NCBI GenBank assembly: GCA_024509875.1
Contig: JAMPIV010012279.1
Span: forward strand, 1-64,000
Length of the DNA stretch: 64,000 bases
Source: Oreohelix idahoensis
Lineage: Eukaryota; Mollusca; Gastropoda; Stylommatophora; Oreohelicidae
Direction of reading: 5' to 3'
The notes beneath the pieces are model-generated. The model was not told the origin of the DNA and searched no databases. It worked only from the letters and a program-made list of their open reading frames with translations. Shown here in pieces: positions 49,292-60,226 of the stretch (position 1 is its first letter; every line of letters begins with the position of its first letter). Position numbers and translations under genes: made by a program.

Positions 49292-50005
49292 TTACGAGAA
49301 AATACCAAAAGAAAAGATGATATGCTTTAACCTGGGATACCTCCTCCAAAAATATAGTATCTAACTATCGCTGCTATTAATCGGCAATAAAGCACCTAAT
49401 GCAGACGACTACGCCAACTAAATGGTAGTTAAGGTTACTCACTGAAAAATAAGTTGCTACAGTGGAAACAAAATAATTATTGCAAAAATTTTTAGAGAAA
49501 AAAAAATTCCCTTAATTTTTAATCCACTATAAGTTCACCCCTGAAGACAAGTAGGGTAAGGGAGGCAATTTACAGGACGTAATTTTCTGAACGCACTCCT
49601 TAGCTTAGCTCAAACACCTACTTCTTCAAAACCCTGTGAATGTTATACACTCACAAACTTTACCAGCGTTTAGCATTACAAAATCAGTAATTAACATATA
49701 TTCCGACAAAATCAACCTGTAACTCAAATGTATATTACTCAAAAATGCTGTGGAAAACAATTATTAATTGTGTGGTCAGCACGCCCATAAACAGATCGTT
49801 AGTCTAGGGGATAAATTATTTTTAAAGATATAACAACTCACAAGACATCACACTCTTTCTCTATATCAGAATAAAGAATCTTAAAGACGAGCTGATATTT
49901 GTCGTCTCGTCTTCCTATTCAAAGTTCAAAATCCCGATAGATGAGACCCCATTTGTCGTACGTGCTCAGGAATTTGGGTTCAATTCCCGGAGACGAGCAA
50001 CCATT
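49292..50005 (-). other. Leader of the gypsy insertion
   Basis: About 700 bp without ORF between the 5' LTR and gag. CCATTTGTCGTA occurs twice (49,951 and 50,002), one copy overlapping the LTR edge. Confidence 0.6.
49976..50003 (-). other. Primer-binding region with tRNA-like extension
   Basis: Two bases inside the LTR the minus strand reads TGGTTGCTCGTCTCCGGG. The plus strand reads GGGTTCAATTCCCGG and then ends ...CAACCA, like the T-arm and acceptor end of a tRNA. The spacing from T-loop to CCA is two bases longer than in a standard tRNA, so the match is imperfect. Confidence 0.5.
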
Positions 50006-51932
50006 TGTCGTAGATTTTTGATAGGGGAATTAAGACTTGGGTTGGTCCCTTCTGATTAGATTTGAATAAGTGATAGTCACAGTGATAGATAGTATTAGCA
50101 ATAGATTTCCACGAGTGAGATGGTAAAATGTGATAGAGGCTGTCTCTGAGATCGAGAAATCTTCTCTCTCTCTCACCTATCTTCTACGACAGATTTAGAG
50201 GAGTCAGACAGTCTAAACACATATATATATATATTACAGATATATTTCTATCCACTCACGTACACGCACATACAAGTGACGACAGTTAAACACACAGACG
50301 TGGGAAAACTATAACAGTGATTATATAGATATTTTGGAACGAAACTGACCGAAACGCTGGAATAATTATTGAGTAGTTTAATTATTATAACAAACTTCTC
50401 TCACAACATATATAATTACATCAAAGCATTTACAAATAGTCATAAAAATCAAGGAATTGCTACAAGAAATGATAGACCCACAGTTATGATCTTCCCTCGA
50501 TGTTTAGCCCACAGTCCCGTTAGGAGAAAGATGATAGCCCAAAGAGTCACAGATACATATGATTTGGTCCAATATTTTCCCCTTTTAAGGTATGGACAGA
50601 CTTGATATCTCTGCTCTATTTTAAGGGAAATATGGTTAGCAATACTTGCATAAAGAAAGTTAAGACAGCAAAATGAGTGCCAAATTACAACAATAAAGAA
50701 ACACTCAGACCTGCTTTCACTCTATTTACTCAGCCGTGGCCACGTGCACTCTTGCATACTTACAGTTTTGTTAACAGCATCTGGAAACATAATTTTTAGG
50801 ACATTCACATACAGAATCGTCAATGGCAGTCTTTGACCAAGAAATCCCCAGTTCCAAAAAGACAGGTTGAATTCTCTGCTTCCGGGAACGATTTCTTGGG
50901 TGTTCTTATTTTTCGGATGTCTGTTTAGGTCACATTAAAATTGTCCAGGCACGAACATTAACAACTAGCACAGTGTCAATAGCTTAGGTTTCTAGAAATG
51001 AGGAATGTCAGATCGGTGTCTACTTTCAGGAAAGGACTATCTTTGGTCACCACACCACTAGTCAAAACTCCGTCGGAATGTTACTGACGTTAATATGTTA
51101 CTTGCCACATAGGCTAAAAATGTACTTGGGTTGTTTCTCATGAAGAATTAAATATGGCTCGATAGGCCTGTTACTTCATTTAACCTATAGGGTACTTGTA
51201 AAGATTATGCACCAAGGCTTTCAAGGAAAATGTTTTAGTTCTTCACAGATATCACTCATCAGTACTTAACGCTGGCAAAGTTAGGGTTAACCCCAGTATT
51301 CACTGAATAAAGGAAAAACACATATAAAATAATTATACATACTAGGTACTCGTTATAACTTACATTTTTAAACTGAAAGCGTACAGCTTGACTTATCATT
51401 AGACGCATGCCGTAACTGCCACCGTGCGTCTTTCCACCTACGTTAACAAACTGACCGAGAGCGCGCGTGTCAGATGCGAATCTCAGACGACCTGTCTCCA
51501 ATGCAGAGGCAGTTTTCACACCTAACCAAGAAACTCAGCCTGAGAACCGCTGTGACAGGTGAAAATGCTAGACGATAAGTCTCAATTACGCGCCGTGCAG
51601 ATGGAAAATGTAGACAGTTGTCTGCTTTCCCCTGTCTTACTGGACGAAATTCACAGTATATCGTCTGCTGCGCTACTGACATCTGATGCAATAGAATGCA
51701 TTTTAACGCTCTCTCGTCTCGTGCAGAGATTGACACGTTATGTCATAAATGCGTTCTAAATAAGAGAAAGAAACAGGTAAACGTTAGAATGGGAAAATAA
51801 ATATTTTTCGCAAACGAACAAATGCGAAAATTACAAGAAAAGGATAAAGAGTGATAATAAAATAGAGGACACGGGTAGAAAAAAAAAGAAGAGAATGTAG
51901 AAAATGTATAGATCATAAAACTCTCTGTGACA
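50006..51932 (-). repeat. 5' LTR of the gypsy insertion (1.93 kb)
   Basis: Partner of 43277-46025; its outer end at 51932 is followed by the CATAC duplication. Confidence 0.92.
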
Positions 51933-51979
51933 CATACGTTATACATTACGTGGCTTTAACGGACTTCCCGTTGATGTAG

Positions 51980-52105
51980 ACACCACGTCATAGCCTAGTC
52001 TATATAAACAGCAGCGCTCAACGGAAATCATCAACACATTTAGTGAAGTTTTGATCTAAACACTTGTTTGTTCCATATATTGTAAAGGCTTTTGGGTAAG
52101 TGGTA
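51980..52105 (+). promoter_or_regulatory. Candidate host promoter and first exon
   Basis: ACGTCA (51986) precedes TATATAAA (52001-52008). AGCAGCGCTCAACGG lies at transcription-start distance. About 90 bp later GGGTAAGTGG (about 52,095) is a good 5' splice site. It lies between two LTR insertions and is not part of either. No coding exon is visible, so the gene cannot be named. Confidence 0.3.
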
Positions 52106-52217
52106 CCAGAGCTTAAAATGTCTTTTTTTTAAATCAAAATAATATCACTGATTAAAATGTCTCTTCTGTCATTGCTATCTGATATAATTTTTAACTTTGG
52201 AATTCTCGACCGCCATG

Positions 52218-52906
52218 TGTAACAGCGCTACCTCTTCTCAATGTTACTAGGTGGCGATCTATTTAACTAAGTGACTGATGGCAGGCCTAGCTATATCATC
52301 ATCAAGATGTTATTCTCTTTGCTGTTATATCTTCCAAGTAAGTTAATATCTTATGTACTGGCCATCACCGCCAGAGATGACAATTCCTGGATGAGATATT
52401 GTCCGTCTTATTTCCAACCCTTGGCTCGTTCTATCCCTTCATAGTTGTTACTCAGTGACTAACTTCCTATAGTGGTTTTCTTTCTCAATGCTAACACCTT
52501 GTTTACACTTCCACTCAACAATCTTTACAGACTAAGCCTGACTTATATGGTGTCCATCAAAAACTGATTTATTTACATATCATAAATTCCATTTACAACT
52601 GGAGGCATATGGTACAATTCTCCATTACTATCATTTCATATTGTCCCCGGTATTCTGCTATCTCATGGATATACATATGACTCTCTTCTTACAAACAATT
52701 TCATGTATAGTCCACGCAAATTATTCCTCCAGTGCTTCATATCCTCTCAGGCATCTTCCAAGCGCCTCTTTAATTTATTGTGTGCTTATTCCCTCTTGAC
52801 TAACTCTGTCAGGTTTATCTCAATTAATCTTAGTACAATCAGTTCATAATTCATACAAGCATATCAATAATTAGATGCATCTATATCAGCCTCCATATAC
52901 TTACAC

Positions 52907-52958
<52 letters not shown>

Positions 52959-53692
52959 ATGAGTTATCTCGCAAATGTCATTACTCTTCAATTTCTTACT
53001 CGTCATACTTATCATTGACGATGTCTCATAATTCATTTGTGCAAAGGCCCAATGTGGCTATCAGATTAATGTTCTTCTATGTCTCCTCTTAGACTCTTAC
53101 TTAGTCAAAAAGTTATCCACTTTGTAGTTAATCTTGTACTTTCATTAGCATTTCTTCTCATCATGAGCTTGCTTAATTGTAAGCTTCATTAACCTTGTAG
53201 TATTTCATCTGGATTTCTGAAACATTTCTTCTACAAGAAAATGAGGGAAGAGCATACTTACTGTGATCACACAGAATCCTCACAATAATCACAATCCCTA
53301 CTATCACTCCTAAATGCTAGACTTATACTTTAATCACAGTTCTTTCTAATCTCCTGAATTGCTACCGCTATTCAATCTAGATCTATAAACCTATTTAGGA
53401 AAAACTTCTGTCATCCACAGAGTTTACACTTGAGAACCCGGCAGAAACACAATCTTGCCACGTCGGTTATTCAAACCTGGACTGCTAAAACACGACCGCT
53501 CAACAGCGCGCCGTAACTTGTTCTCTCCTCTAATCATTCTCAGCTGATCTCTCCCTTGTTTTCCAGTTAAAACGATTGGTCCGCCTTATTTCCAATCACT
53601 GAAAAACATGCTCACGCTTATTTACCACGTAGGCGAACTTCTGTGAACTGTCTTCTGTTATTTTAAACTCTCCTCAGTCTTTCCCGTGCGTT
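52218..53692 (-). repeat. 3' LTR of the second gypsy element (matched part)
   Basis: Near-identical to 59401-60028 plus 63207-64000. It keeps the empty target site of the LINE (ATATCAATAATTAGATGC, about 52,860) and has a GA run and a 30-bp segment that the right LTR lacks. Its end lies beyond 53,692. Confidence 0.92.
52912..52956. repeat. (GA)n microsatellite
   Basis: About 45 bp of GA in this LTR only; the other has GAGAGAGACC. Confidence 0.95.
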
Positions 53693-55566
53693 TTTTCCTT
53701 CTCAGCTCACTAAAACCTACAAGGGACTTAATTCTCCGTTGTCTCCCTTTGATAATTTACCTTAAGCTTATACTCTTTTCTTTAAGGCTTACTACAAAAA
53801 TCTTCTTATGCTAATTTTCTTAACCATAGCTGTGGACTCACCAAACCTGCTTAAGTTTAATTCAGCCTTGTTTTCACCAACCGCGATTTACAGAGTTTCA
53901 TCCCTTTTTACAAATGTATCTCTATGCATCATTTTATCTCCCTTCAACTAAGACAATCAGTCTGTATCCCAATCTATTCATTTTTCCTAAACCATTTTTC
54001 CACACTCTTTTACTTTACTAAAACCGAATCACTGCTCATTTAAACCTTGCCTAAAGCACAGATAATGCTCTGGCGAACCCAACGGTGACATACAACCCGG
54101 AGCCGTACAAATGTATCCCGTAGGGAGACATTTGCGTTCTATCAAGAAGTGTCTATTCTCTACTTATCATACTATCATATACCTACTCCCATACATATAG
54201 ATTACCAAAAATCTGGAAAATAACATCATAAGGGTAACACTATATTACAACTAATTACTAATACTTCAACTGAAGTATGTCATCAATCATCACATAAATA
54301 TAGAACGTCATATTATCTAACTATTCAATTACCAATAATTCTATACATGTTCTATTTAACTATGTTCAATAGTCGACATGGGAACTGCCTCTGAAAGCAG
54401 AGATTTGTCAGTCCACTTAATGTCTATAATATCTGCCGTCAATGTCGGTAGTGCATTGTACCGGTCAGATAAGCTGAGTTATAATATGTAACGTCACAAA
54501 GAATGCATTAACTAAATATAGCAAAAGACATGTGTCGCTTAAGTCAGAATTTGATGTGCCCGGCTGATTCTAGCCTTGGATGCACCAGTCAAATTGTCAA
54601 CTCTGTTTGAAACTATCTACGCATGTCCAAATACCTGTCCTGGGGCGATAGTGAAAGATATGTGTCACTAAGTCAGAGTTTGATGTGTTCGACTGATTCT
54701 AGCCTTGGATGCACCAGTCAAATCGTCAACTCTGTCTGAACTGTATACGCTATACCCCTGTATGTCATACTTAATAAAATACCTAACATCATTGTCTGAA
54801 ATTAGATGTGAACATGGCTATGTAAGTGTCATTACCATCATCTCTCAAGTAGGCAGTGCCTACTATATCAATACTGCAACCATGTCGTAACCAGTGCAAT
54901 GGACGGTGAGGACGTTCATCATCAGTGCAAAGAGAGTTTCTTACTCTACTATAACTTGACTGAGTCAGTATCACAACTCTTCTTTTTTTCTACCTTTTTT
55001 TTCCTCATCATCTGGTCCTGAAAAGTATATGCCTGAAATTCATATTATACAACTCAACATACATATAATGCTATATATTCTAATAATTATCAATCTTGAT
55101 CCTCTGGTGTGCTAAATCTTGTACTTTGGGAGAACACTGTTTAGGCTTCTTGAGATTCCATGTAGTATTTCTACTCATGTTTCTATGTGATTAGTCTAAT
55201 TTGTCACTACTTATAATATTCTATATGATTAATCTGCTTTGTCACACATGTTTCTATGTGATTAGTCTAATTTATCACCACTTATAATATTCTATATGAT
55301 TAGTGTGTGATGTAGGTGTCTATATGTGCTCCGGAATATGAATATCGACTAAGTTAATCACCGAGAAACTTAATTAAATAACTTAACGTTGGGTACTATG
55401 ATGATTGGAGTACCTATAAGCACTATTGCTGGGTGAGTGCTGCGAATTAGTACTATAGCTGGGTGAGTACTTTGCGACGATTACACTGCCTGCATAAATT
55501 TTGAAACCTCTTTGCAAGCCCTAACAGTGTAATTTTTCTACTGGAGAGACGACTGTCGTATTGTGA
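53693..55566 (-). other. Rest of the 3' LTR and 3' region, with tandem duplications
   Basis: No ORF. A unit of about 130 bp is duplicated at 54,520-54,745 (shared TTCTAGCCTTGGATGCACCA). A 70-bp unit is duplicated at 55,177-55,310 (TTTCTATGTGATTAGTCTAA), and a short AGCTGGGTGAGTAC pair is near 55,430-55,465. The LTR edge could not be placed because the partner LTR leaves the window. Confidence 0.6.
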
Positions 55567-56955
55567 TTAAGTTGGTATCAATTGTGATGTCGTGTTTATA
55601 GTCGCTCTGCAGGAGGAAGGGGGCGAACGAATATGTGCATGTTGTTGTAAACCTAGAGACGGTTTGTGTACTTGACGATGATTTCTTTTGAACCTTGCTC
55701 GTACATGCTCTTGCGGTAGACGTAACAACTTCGCTCTTGGTGGTGAATCTGGTGATGAAGGTTGGTAAGGGCGCTTGGTAGCTATACGAATCTCGGTGTT
55801 GATAGTGTCATCCATACACTCGGTGTCGCTTTCTTCTCGTTCTGTTGTGTCAAGTTCTGATTGAACAGGTACCAAAGGCGTGTCAATGATGTTCTTGTTA
55901 CTGTTTATGTGTTCCGCTGTAGGACTCTGGGTATGGTGGATGATGTTGCTTCTCGTTGCTGATTGCAAGGGCCTCTCATCTTCGCTGTCCCAACTGGAGT
56001 GTGTAGGCTGGTGTTGACTGGAAGTTGACGGTGGTAACTGTCTTTGAGTACCAAAATATGTTTGACTTGTTATCGATGTCTGGGGTTCGTCGTCATACAC
56101 TGATAGTGATGTAGTACTATCTGTCTCATGTAGTCGATTATCTCTGTATCTCAATCTTTCTCTCAGTTCTGCTGGTGGAATATCATCTGCTTCTTCTGAG
56201 TTTTCTCTGCAGCGAGTGAGGCGACGTATAGCATCTTGTAATTGATCTGGAGTGTTGCTTTGTTCTTCGTCACTTTCCTGCTCACCGTCTGTGTCGTGTT
56301 CGCTATGTGAAGTGCTTGCTGACTCTGTAGACTCATAGTGAGTCAACGTGGCTTTTCGTAGTGGTCTGCTACTCTGTAAAGCTGGTGGTGCTGTGGGGCG
56401 ATGATTATCTTTCTTCATCTGCGCTGCATGTGCTTTGATGGTTATGTTCTTCTCCTCATTCCATAATGTATAGTTTACTGGTGTTGTCTGTTTCAAAACT
56501 TTATATCCGTCAAGCCATCGTGCATCAAATTTATTATCTCCAACGTTCTTCTTGTAATACACCTTATCTCCAACTTGAAATTGTTCTAATGTCGCTCTTC
56601 TGTCATGCTGCTTCTGCCATTTCTTGAAGGCTTTCTGTGCATTGCTATTTGCTATCTGATGTGCTCTATACTTCTCCTGTAGTATGACTTCGATGGGATC
56701 TTCACCTTGATACTTCCTCTGATGTTGTCGCCATGGAGTATACTGTCCATATTTCTTATAATTGTCACTTTCATTCTGTCGTTCGCCACGACAGTAATCA
56801 AAGGGTTTTGAATATCTTGCTCTATATCTTCGGTACATTGGTGCATTTGAGTATCTCTTGTTGGTTGTCCGCCATGGAGTGTACTCTACTTGTGTTCTAC
56901 CATTATTCCTTCTGCTTTGTCGTTCACTACGGCAGTATTTTGCTGGGGTCGGCAA
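55567..56955 (-). CDS. Integrase C-terminal region with Arg/Tyr-rich front and long acidic tail
   Basis: A 462-residue frame. Residues 1-85 are rich in Arg, Tyr, Asn and Gln with two diverged repeats (YCRSERQ...YTPWR and YCRGERQ...YTPWR). About 95-185 is the integrase end: NSNAQKAFKKWQKQHDRRAT, FQVGDKVYYKKNVG and DARWLDGYKVLKQTTPVNY. The remaining 280 residues are acidic, Ser/Thr-rich and disordered. The catalytic core is absent. The Arg-rich frame continues upstream in broken form (to about 57,200), so the segment where RT and integrase core should be is taken by this basic repeat region. Met 56955 is only the first Met. Confidence 0.7.
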   Translation of the reverse strand: MPTPAKYCRSERQSRRNNGRTQVEYTPWRTTNKRYSNAPMYRRYRARYSKPFDYCRGERQNESDNYKKYGQYTPWRQHQRKYQGEDPIEVILQEKYRAHQIANSNAQKAFKKWQKQHDRRATLEQFQVGDKVYYKKNVGDNKFDARWLDGYKVLKQTTPVNYTLWNEEKNITIKAHAAQMKKDNHRPTAPPALQSSRPLRKATLTHYESTESASTSHSEHDTDGEQESDEEQSNTPDQLQDAIRRLTRCRENSEEADDIPPAELRERLRYRDNRLHETDSTTSLSVYDDEPQTSITSQTYFGTQRQLPPSTSSQHQPTHSSWDSEDERPLQSATRSNIIHHTQSPTAEHINSNKNIIDTPLVPVQSELDTTEREESDTECMDDTINTEIRIATKRPYQPSSPDSPPRAKLLRLPQEHVRARFKRNHRQVHKPSLGLQQHAHIRSPPSSCRATINTTSQLIPT

Positions 56956-57398
56956 TAAGGAATGTGTGACAAGATTAATATAATGTGACTTTTTCCTACT
57001 ATCTCCTGTTCTTCTATATATTCCATCGCTAGTTTTTCGCTGTATTATTTGATTTACTCTGTGTGCATAGCGAGAGTATTCGTTGTTTTTCCTATTTGCA
57101 CCTATATTTTCCGGTTCATTTCTACACGCTCTCTCGTATGGTGTATCATCTTGATTAATGTGTCCTCTTTCTCTGCGTGTCGGAATACTGCAACTGTCAG
57201 GTATATAATCAGAGTTATTATTCTGTGTCTATGATATGTTTGTTGACCATTTTGTCTCTCCCTATTCCGCTGACTGTATATGTTATATCTTTCTATTGTT
57301 CTTCTTAGTTTGCCCCTCGTTCCTGTTTCTGAAGTCTGACGATTAGTCCTATGTATAAAGTTATTATTGTCTGTATTATGCCATTGAGATCGTCTGTA

Positions 57399-58421
57399 TT
57401 AATCGGAAGGGTAACATGAGGCATAATTGTGGGATATATGTGGAACGGAGGAATGATGGTATTGACTTTGACCAGCGTCAGGTGTTCTGTTGTCTCTTGT
57501 AGAGGTTAAAGATAATCTTTGTACCTTGGCATTTATTGCACCTCTATGTATTGTTGTCGCTTGTCCCGATGTGTTTACAATCATAACTGGAAAATCACGG
57601 GAGGATGAAATCTCTGCAATGCCTTCGGTAACAAATATGAGGGGTTCTTCGTTTATGTCTTCATTTTCCAGGGGTTCCATCTGTATTATTTGTCCTGGTT
57701 TAATTTAGTTAGAATTCTTGATTCGACCTTTTACTATTACTAGTGTGTTAGGTAACACCGTAACTGGGGCTGTCAAACGCACCAAGGATGCAATATGTAT
57801 ATCATCCTGCAGTTGTATATATTGATCGTTGATTTTAATCTTATGGAGGTCGAAATATATTCTGGCATTATGATTATTAAGGAAGTCTCTACCTAGGATA
57901 AAATTTCTAGACATTCCACTAGTGATTATGAAGGAATGTGTGATCTGTTGTTGTCCTATGTGGAAGGTAATATCTGCGATACCACAAGATTTCATAGGTT
58001 CTCCTGTCACTGATGACATACATGTTTTTGAGGGTCGAAAACTTACTAAATGTTTAATTTGTTTATATAAGTGTTCTCTGATCAGGCTGACTGAAGCACC
58101 TGTATCCAGGAGTGCTCGATAATTCTTGTTGTTAATGTTGATCAGACAAGAACTAGGATCTGGTGTAATATTTATCCTTTGAGGAGGAAATATTGATTGT
58201 GAAATCATGTTGTTTTTCTTTATATCTTTGGACCTACGATGGGAAAAGTTATTATTTCCATCACTTTTGTAGTCACCACTAACGGTCCTGCTTAATGGTT
58301 GACCGTTCCATTTCCCTGATTGTACCTTCTTGCTTGTCCTCTTGTGAAGTTGGAAGTTGGACGCGCTCCTCGGAAATTTTGACTGTAATTTTGAGTATTA
58401 GTATTACCATCATATCGTGGG
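57399..58421 (-). pseudogene. Protease and start of pol, minus-one frame to gag
   Basis: The frame is open from 58421, overlapping gag by 130 bp, and runs through Met 58208 to a stop at 57705; a single stop then separates a further 93 codons (57680-57399). The protease has YRALLDTGASVSLI with catalytic DTG and SRNFILGRDFLNNH with the ILGRDFL block. After it a pol-like segment (FVTEGIAEIS) would normally lead to RT, but RT does not follow. It would cut the gag-pol precursor in the particle. Confidence 0.8.
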
Positions 58422-59266
58422 TTACTGTAATTATTCTGGAATGGGCGAGAATGTTGCTGTCGGCACTGGCGAGCTAGGTGTCCTCGGAAACCGCAAATAA
58501 AACAAGTGGAGGTATTGACTTGTTGTATGGTTTGCTGTCTGGGAGGGTGTCGAGTATAATTCATGTTTTCTGACTGTTGGTTGCCTGCATGTCTTGGGCG
58601 ATGCCAACGTGTGCGGGAATATCCAATTTCCACGGGTTCCTGCTCTGTGTGTGTCTCAACTGTGGAGTCATGCTCAATGCATTGATTGAATCTGGTTTGC
58701 ACGTTCTGTTCCCTAACTGCTATCTGAATTGCTTCATTTATTGTTCTCGGGTCTTTTCGAATCATGTATAATTTTGTGTTGCTGCTTAATAGTCCATCAA
58801 CAAAAATACCCACCAGATGTTTTTCCATTTCTGGCGATGCTGCTAAACCATCCAAAAATGCTTCTTCTGCTAGATTTAGTAACTTCTCCCCATAAGACTG
58901 AATAGATTCGTTGTTTTGTTGTCTTATGCGGCGGAGGAGTGACCATGCGTGCTCCGTATTGGTAATGTCGCTATATCTTTGTGTTAGCTCTGTCTTGAGT
59001 GATTCGTATGTTTCTGTGGGATATGCACTGTCCCGTCTACGTAAGAAGTCAGAGACCAATGAGTCTGATGATAAATGTAGTATTCTTTTGCGTTCCGTAT
59101 CTGTGGATGCATTTATCATCGTAGCAAATTTGTCTACGTCCTTTAGCCATTTTCTAAACTGTTTAGAATCTCCTGCAAATGGTGTCACGATTGATCTGAT
59201 TTGGCTGTATTTCGAACAATGACTCACATCGTACATCGTTTCCGTAATAGTTTTCAAGGCAGCCAT
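58292..59266 (-). CDS. gag polyprotein with one zinc knuckle
   Basis: A 324-residue intact frame from Met 59266, about 120 bp inside the primer-binding site. The capsid region is residues 25-190 (VTPFAGDSKQFRKWLKDVDKF, ERKRILHLSSDSLVSDFL, LLRRIRQQNNESIQSYGEKL). It is followed by a nucleocapsid with CFICGFRGHLARQC (CX2CX4HX4C) and an Arg/Asn-rich tail. The size fits gypsy gag. The protein should build the particle and bind RNA. No internal break is present, so this is the best-preserved gene of the element. Confidence 0.88.
   Translation of the reverse strand: MAALKTITETMYDVSHCSKYSQIRSIVTPFAGDSKQFRKWLKDVDKFATMINASTDTERKRILHLSSDSLVSDFLRRRDSAYPTETYESLKTELTQRYSDITNTEHAWSLLRRIRQQNNESIQSYGEKLLNLAEEAFLDGLAASPEMEKHLVGIFVDGLLSSNTKLYMIRKDPRTINEAIQIAVREQNVQTRFNQCIEHDSTVETHTEQEPVEIGYSRTRWHRPRHAGNQQSENMNYTRHPPRQQTIQQVNTSTCFICGFRGHLARQCRQQHSRPFQNNYSNPRYDGNTNTQNYSQNFRGARPTSNFTRGQARRYNQGNGTVNH
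58373..58379 (-). promoter_or_regulatory. Candidate minus-one frameshift heptamer
   Basis: On the minus strand the gag codons read CAA AAT TTC, giving A AAT TTC, which fits X XXY YYZ. It is the only such heptamer I found in the 130-bp overlap in which both the gag and protease frames are open. No strong downstream stem was seen. Confidence 0.45.
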
Positions 59267-59368
59267 TGTGAACTCTTGTTAAGTTGGTAGTGGGGCTGGT
59301 ATGTGCTGTTGTTGATGTTGTTGATATATTGTATCGGGAAGTGGTGTAGCCATGTTGTCACTGTAGAA

Positions 59369-59386
59369 CGAGTGGTTACGGCGCCA
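59369..59386 (-). other. Primer-binding site of the second gypsy element
   Basis: Minus strand TGGCGCCGTAACCACTCG, complementary to a tRNA 3' end (plus strand ends GCGCCA). It lies 14 bases inside the LTR edge, a little farther than usual. Confidence 0.7.
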
Positions 59387-60226
59387 ATTACAATACAACG
59401 TGTAACAGCGCTACCTCTTCTCAATGTTACTAGGTGGCAATCTATTTAACTAGGTGACTGATGGCAGGCCTAGCTATATCATCATCAAGATGTTATTCTC
59501 TTTGCTGGTATATCTTCCAAGTAGGTTAATATCTTATGTACTGGCCATCACCGCCAGAGATGACAATTCCTGGATGAGATATGGTCCGTCTTATTTCCAA
59601 CCCTTGGCTTGTTCTATCCCTTCATAGTTGTTACTCAGTGACTAACTTCGCATAGTGGTTTTCTTTCTCAATGCTAACACCTTGTTTACACTTCCACTCA
59701 ACAATCTTTACAGACTAAGCCCGACTTATATGGTGTCCATCAAAAACTGATTTATTTACATATCATAAATTCCACTCCATTACTATCATTTCATATTGTC
59801 CCCGGTATACTGCTATCTCATGTATATACATATGACTCTCTTCTTACAAACAATTTCATGTATAGTCCACGCAAATTATTCCTCCAGTGCTTCATATCCT
59901 CTCAGGCCTCTTCCAAGCGCCTCTTTAATTTATTGTGTGCTTATTCCCTCCTGACTAACTCTGTCAGGTTTATCTCAATTAATCTTAGTACAATCAGTTC
60001 ATAATTCATACAAGCATATCAATAATTAACTCCGCCAATGCCGGTCCCAAGCCCGGATGAAAAAGGAGGAGGGCGGCCTGCATGGAGGCCGTAAGGAGGC
60101 AGCCCCTCCACCATGCAAAGGCACCACAGGCCAATCACCTGTTTGCTTTAAACCACGATTACGAGTAACAAAAGAGAGAAAACCGGACTGATTCTAAAGG
60201 CGACGAACTGGAACGGACTACGGACT

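Larger units (their letters stand above)
43277..51932 (-). mobile_element. Complete Ty3/gypsy-type LTR insertion lacking reverse transcriptase (8.66 kb)
   Basis: Two direct LTRs bound it, each TGTCACAGAG...CTACGACA on the minus strand. A 5-bp target duplication CATAC lies outside (43272-43276 and 51933-51937). Inside, reading minus: primer-binding candidate, 700-bp leader, gag, protease, integrase, polypurine tract. No RT or RNase H motif exists in the 3.98-kb interior. The LTRs are very similar apart from two large indels, so the insertion is fairly young. Lacking polymerase, it must have been copied by another element or have lost RT since. Confidence 0.93.

Noticed and set aside
49970..50003. 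A complete tRNA gene
   Set aside because: Only a T-arm and acceptor-like end are present, with no D-arm or anticodon arm; better explained by a primer-binding site.
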